A DNA stretch of 64,000 nucleotides from the NCBI GenBank assembly GCA_964035575.1, contig OZ037873.1, forward strand, positions 1 to 64,000, in the 5' to 3' direction. The DNA comes from Rhynchopus sp. YZ270_cl-10 (Eukaryota > Euglenozoa > Diplonemea > Diplonemida > Diplonemidae). The notes beneath the pieces were generated by a model. That model saw nothing but the letters and a program-made list of their open reading frames with translations, was not told the origin of the DNA and did not search any database. Below, piece by piece: positions 59,854-64,000 of the stretch (positions within the stretch are counted from its first letter, which is position 1; every line of letters starts with the position of its first letter). Made by a program: the position numbers and the translations under genes.

Positions 59854-61883
59854 AGTGGGGTGGAGGGGGTGTGGGGTCTGCAGTGTGTGTCAAGTGCACG
59901 TAGTGTGCAAACACTTAAGAAACGTGGAAGAGAGTGCAAGAAGACAGCAAAGAAACTGGGAGAAATATTCTAAAAAAAAAGGGGTGGTGAGCAGCTTTTT
60001 TTTTCATTATTGATTGACACTATCCACGGAATAGAGTCGAAGGGTGTATCACAAAAAAACGGCCCTTCTTACTAACATCACTGTGATGACGAGACAGCAC
60101 ACTGACAGAGCATAAGGGCACGCAGAGTTATCACCCAAGGGGGGGGGGGAGAAAAAGAAAGTGAAAAATAGAATCAAAAATGCATGCTGACGTTCCTTGT
60201 GTCCTTGTTTGAAGCACAGTAGACTTATGGGCCAAGCCACAACTGTGTACAAACAAATTATAAACACAACACCGACGCAGGCACTAATAACAAAAACACA
60301 TCTGATAGTGTAGGCGTGTAATAGAAGAAAAATTACTTCAACATTGTGCATTCAATAAAATTGAAAGCATGTGTTCAAATAATTTTAGAAAAAAAAAAAA
60401 GAAAAGTTGAAAGATGAGTATGCCTTGCGTACATCATCTTTTAAAATGAGACAAGCAAAAAATAAATGGTCAAAAAAAAAGGAGGCCTGAAAGCATCTCA
60501 GGCCACGGAGAAAGAATTGATCACTATTGACTTGATATGGGTATGGCGATAGAAACCCCCTTTGACGCAGTTTTGTTTTCTTTTCCTTGCCCACCGAGAA
60601 CAGGAGAAGGCAATCAAGAAACAAACACAGAATAGTCAATTTGGGGGGAGTAATAAGAGCAAAGTTGTCGTACAACTCTTGGAGGAAGGCATGCAATAGA
60701 CAATAAGCCATTAGAAAAACCTGCAAGACGAATGTCTTCGTGCCCCTCATGTACACGCATCTTGCTTACAAAGCTTGATGCAGATACCACAGATAGCAGG
60801 TTGCAGGTTGCAGGCACAAAAAAGGTTTATAAGATGAACCTCTGTAGGACTCTCGAACGTCAAAAAGAAAAAGAAAAAGAAAAAGAAGAGAAATTTCATC
60901 ATATGCAATCAATAAATTGATAGTATATGGTGAAGGGATCAACAAAAATGGTCCTATCTTTCTTTTTATGTGTGTTTTGCAAAACATAGAAAAGAAAAGA
61001 AGAGAAAAAACTTGTAAGACGGATGTGTGCACCTACAAGGTTGGTGGAAGAACATTAAATAATATGAGCTCATTCGGTGAAGGCAGCCTTGGAAAGTCTT
61101 TGAAAGGACACAACACGCCAAAGGAGCGCCACTGTGCATCAAAGAGGTGAAGGGAAGAAAACGGCGTGACTCTCGGAATGTAAAAGGAAGGTGATTTTGG
61201 CAACAGCAAAAAAAAAAAAAAAGAAGAAAAACAAAAAAAGAAAAGTTGATAGGGTGCAAACACCTCACCATAGATCGGCGGGCGCAGACTGTAAAAACAA
61301 AAAAAAATCACAAAAAAAAAAACTTTGGAAGATGAAGGTGCCTCTCGTGCATACATCTTTAAAGAGTGGTATTCCGAAAAAAAAAAAGGAAAAAAAAAAC
61401 TGGGGAAAGGCTATGGCAGAAAGGAACGTCAGGGTTTTATGGGGTTGTGTCAGCCCAACACATCTTCGTCCTTCGGATGGGTGCATGACACAAAGAAGCT
61501 TAACTAAGTTAAAAACTGCACCCCCACGAGAGCGTGGAAAGAACGTTGTGCCAAGGATTGTTTTTTTTTGCTTTGTTTTTTTTTGTGTGTTTCGGAAACA
61601 CCAAATATGAACCACGAAAAACGATGTTCAAAACGGAATGGATTTCCCCTTTTCTTTGCCCCACCACACACACAACCACCTTTTGTAACCAAAGGAGGCT
61701 GTGAGAGGAGGTGCCTTCTGCGGGCCAAATGCAATACAAATAAATAAATACACACACACACAACCCCTTCTTGCGAAGGGACTTCCGTCTCGCAAACCTC
61801 ACACCTCTGCTGACAGCAAAAAAAAAAAATGCATTCATTGCTGCCAGATAATCATGACCCTGTAGGAGCCCCCTACCCTCCAC
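59854..61883. other. Intergenic region with a cluster of small hairpin motifs
   Basis: No protein gene supported. Five copies of the hairpin motif lie between 60411 and 61359, each next to a T tract on the minus strand. Many A-rich runs on the plus strand. Confidence 0.5.
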
Positions 61884-64000
61884 TTACACGACGTAGTCCA
61901 TCTTTGCGGGCTCTGTGTCCAGATCTTCGCGCTTCTGAGATTTGCAGAAGCAAAACATGAGTGCCAAGGCAATGAGGAGGAGGACGACAACAACAGAGGC
62001 AATGGTGATGCCAGCAATGGTGGCGGCCGGAAGTGTCGTGTCGTTGTTGTCGCTGCTGCTGCTGCTGGTGTCCTGCACAGTGAGGACCTCAGTCTCAATG
62101 ACGTCGACACTCTGCACGTCGAACCCCAGCAGTGCGTTGGGTGTGTCCACCTCCTCCTGCACAGCACGCAGCACGTCCCCCTCAGAGCCGCCTGCTGCGT
62201 ACTCCGCACCCCACAGCACCACCACACCGGTGCTGTCGCCAAGGACGTCAGCCATGCGCTCTGCAGACAGCACAGAGGTGCATCCCTGCCTGCGCTTCTC
62301 TGCAGCGGTCGTGGGGCAGCCGCCGACACATGCCGCAAGTGGACACGTCCAGTGCACCTCGACTGAAGACACAAGTGCGCCCACAAAGGAGAGAAGTGCC
62401 TCGATGAACCGTGTCCTGTCAAACAGTGCAAAGAGCAGCCCCAGCACCAAGCGGAAGAGACGGCGCACCACAGCCACAATGCCGATGCTGATGGGGGCCA
62501 GGGTGGGCGGTGTGGGCGTGGCAGGTGCGGGGGTTGGTGGTGACGGTGTGGGTGCGAGTGTGGGTGCAAGTGTGGGTGCGAGTGTCGCAGGTGCGTCGGT
62601 GGCTGGTGCGTCCGTCGCAGGCGCATCTGTAGGGACCCACAAGTGGGTCAGCGGCTGTGCAGTGCGGCGTGCTCTTGGTGCATTCGTGTCGGGTACGTCC
62701 GCCTCGGGTGCCTGCGTCTCAGGCACGTCGCTGTCAGTGATATTCGCAGGCTCCTCTGTGTCGTCCACGTCAGGCTCGCTTGTCTCGTTGTACGCAGGTG
62801 CATCCGTCATGGGTGTTGTGGATGCGTTTGCAGACGGCTCTGCTGTGGGTGCTCCAGTGGGGTAGCTTGTGGGGTAGCTCGTGGGAGCGTGTGTTGGTGT
62901 GCGGGTGTCTGGGGCAAACGTCGCAACGTGCCTGGTCAGTGTCGTGGTGTGGGACAGAGATGGCGTGATGGTTGCTGTCGCTTCCTTTTCCTTCGTGCCA
63001 CTCTTGCTCTTTGATTTGCTGCCCGACTTGGACTTTGACCCAGACTTGGACTTGGACTTCGACTTGGACTTGCTTTTGGACTTGCTCTTCGACTTCGTTG
63101 GCTGTGCCGTGGGCTCTGCTGTCGGTATGGCTGTGGGTACTGCTGTTGGCTGCGCTGTCGGTTCAGCTGTGGGCACTAGTGTTGGTGGCGGGAGAGTGGG
63201 GACAACTGTCGGTGGTGCAGGTGTGGTTGGCGGCGCAGGTGTTGCAGGCAAGGTGTCTGTTGCAGTTGCACTCGGGACAGTCATAGTTGCGGACAGCGAT
63301 GCTGTGTGCGTGAGCGACAGCGAGGTCGTGTGTGACAGAGATGGCGTGATGGTTGCTGTCGCTTCCTTCTCCTTCGTGCCACTCTTGCTCTTTGACTTGC
63401 TGCCCGACTTGGACTTTGACCCAGACTTGGACTTGGACTTCGACTTGGACTTCGATTTGCTCTTGGACTTTGACTTAGAGCCGGACTTCGACTTCGAACC
63501 AGACTTCGACCTGCTTTTGGACTTGCTTGGCTGTGCTGTCGGTACAGCTGTTGGTATGGCTGTGGGAACCGCTGTTGGCTGTGCTGTAGGTACTGATGTA
63601 GGCTCGGCAGTTGGCTCAGCTGTTGGCTGTGCTGTTGGTATGGCTGTGGGCACTGGTGTCGGTGGTGGGAGCGTGGGGACAACTGTCGGTGGTGCAGGTG
63701 TGGTTGGTGGCGCAGGTGTTGCAGGCAATGTGTCTGTTGCAGTTGCACTCGGGACAGTCATAGTTGCAGACTGCGATGCTGTGTGCGTGAGTGAGAGGGA
63801 AGACGTATGTGTCAGCGACTGTGATGATGTATGCGACAGAGAGTGAGATGCGGTGTGTGTCAGGGACGGTGTCGCCGTCGCTTCCTTCTCCTTCGTGCCA
63901 CTCTTGCTCTTTGACTTGCTGCCCGACTTGGACTTTGACCCAGACTTGGACTTGGACTTCGACTTCGACTTGGACTTCGATTTGCTCTTGGACTTTGACT
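61884..64000 (-). CDS. Mucin-like type I surface protein with Lys-Ser repeats (5' end outside the window)
   Basis: At least 705 codons. The frame stays open to the window edge, so the start is unseen. The ectodomain is a macro-repeat: Lys-Ser-Gly runs (KSKSGSKSKSGSKSKS), then GTKEKEATATITPSLSHT, SLTHTASLSATMTVPSATAT, PATPAPPTTPAPPTVVPTLP and PTAxPTA repeats. Three rounds are visible (63880, 63365 and 62980, plus strand). A Thr/Ala/Pro linker follows, then the same membrane-proximal domain as the two Cys-rich genes (VVRRLFRLVLGLLFALFDRT...VEVHWTCPLA), a TM helix (ATIAGITIASVVVVLLLIAL) and a 19-residue tail ending DTEPAKMDYVV. It lacks the 6-Cys modules in the visible part. Likely a heavily O-glycosylated surface protein. 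Confidence 0.82.
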   Translation of the reverse strand, partial: SKSKSKSKSKSKSKSKSKSGSKSKSGSKSKSKSGTKEKEATATPSLTHTASHSLSHTSSQSLTHTSSLSLTHTASQSATMTVPSATATDTLPATPAPPTTPAPPTVVPTLPPPTPVPTAIPTAQPTAEPTAEPTSVPTAQPTAVPTAIPTAVPTAQPSKSKSRSKSGSKSKSGSKSKSKSKSKSKSKSKSKSGSKSKSGSKSKSKSGTKEKEATATITPSLSHTTSLSLTHTASLSATMTVPSATATDTLPATPAPPTTPAPPTVVPTLPPPTLVPTAEPTAQPTAVPTAIPTAEPTAQPTKSKSKSKSKSKSKSKSKSGSKSKSGSKSKSKSGTKEKEATATITPSLSHTTTLTRHVATFAPDTRTPTHAPTSYPTSYPTGAPTAEPSANASTTPMTDAPAYNETSEPDVDDTEEPANITDSDVPETQAPEADVPDTNAPRARRTAQPLTHLWVPTDAPATDAPATDAPATLAPTLAPTLAPTPSPPTPAPATPTPPTLAPISIGIVAVVRRLFRLVLGLLFALFDRTRFIEALLSFVGALVSSVEVHWTCPLAACVGGCPTTAAEKRRQGCTSVLSAERMADVLGDSTGVVVLWGAEYAAGGSEGDVLRAVQEEVDTPNALLGFDVQSVDVIETEVLTVQDTSSSSSDNNDTTLPAATIAGITIASVVVVLLLIALALMFCFCKSQKREDLDTEPAKMDYVV

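Noticed and set aside
60411-61610. Small plus-strand frames rich in Lys between the surface-protein genes
   Set aside because: They arise from A-rich runs and have no domain or conserved start.

Overview
This is nuclear DNA of a euglenozoan protist, most likely a diplonemid or a close relative of kinetoplastids. The decisive evidence is four spliced-leader (SL) RNA genes whose leader ends in ACAGTTTCTGTACTTCATTG followed by a GTATGG splice donor. This is the kinetoplastid/diplonemid leader pattern, and from memory it is closest to the Diplonema leader (not verified). A kinetoplastid-like Tyr tRNA with an 11-nt intron and a one-directional run of protein genes agree with this. There are no bacterial features.

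Layout. (1) 1-9308: a 7-kb array of the 8-mer CGGGTTTG, a 1.8-kb AT-rich stretch of degenerate repeats and a second, shorter CGGGTTTG array. (2) 9618-10607: a gene or gene fragment with C2HC zinc fingers, followed by non-coding repeats. (3) 12096-21148: a dense RNA-gene cluster with 15 tRNAs, two 5S rRNAs, U1, U5, U4, U2, 7SL (SRP RNA), U6, four SL RNAs, one truncated SL copy and two unidentified candidate RNA genes. It holds a complete set of spliceosomal RNAs plus the trans-splicing donor. (4) 21150-45081: a repeat desert. It contains divergent AT-rich repeats, foldback elements, an 11-kb higher-order tandem repeat whose units each carry a CCTGTGTA array, a 1.2-kb inverted-repeat structure, G/C-rich minisatellites and a perfectly uniform 4.6-kb GCTAAGGA array. 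(5) 45183-64000: six protein genes, all on the minus strand. Two encode WD40-like propeller proteins (one secreted, one with a ubiquitin-like N-terminus), three encode related type I surface glycoproteins with a shared, unrecognised membrane-proximal domain (the third runs off the window), and one encodes an unrecognised basic protein.

How the parts fit. U1, U2, U4, U5 and SL RNA share an upstream element of the form GGCATGCTTCCCTG...ACATGT at a constant spacing: its G of GCTTCC lies about 48 bp before the inferred 5' end in every case. U6 and 7SL lack it and instead share a hairpin-plus-GGAGGTGGGTCAGGGT element whose near edge lies 25 bp from the 5' end. Two more copies of this second element have no recognised RNA and predict undescribed small RNA genes. 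The minus-strand protein genes fit polycistronic expression with SL trans-splicing, and the intergenic regions carry a recurrent small hairpin motif next to T tracts.

Limits: all calls were made by eye, snRNA 3' ends are approximate, and no database search was possible.
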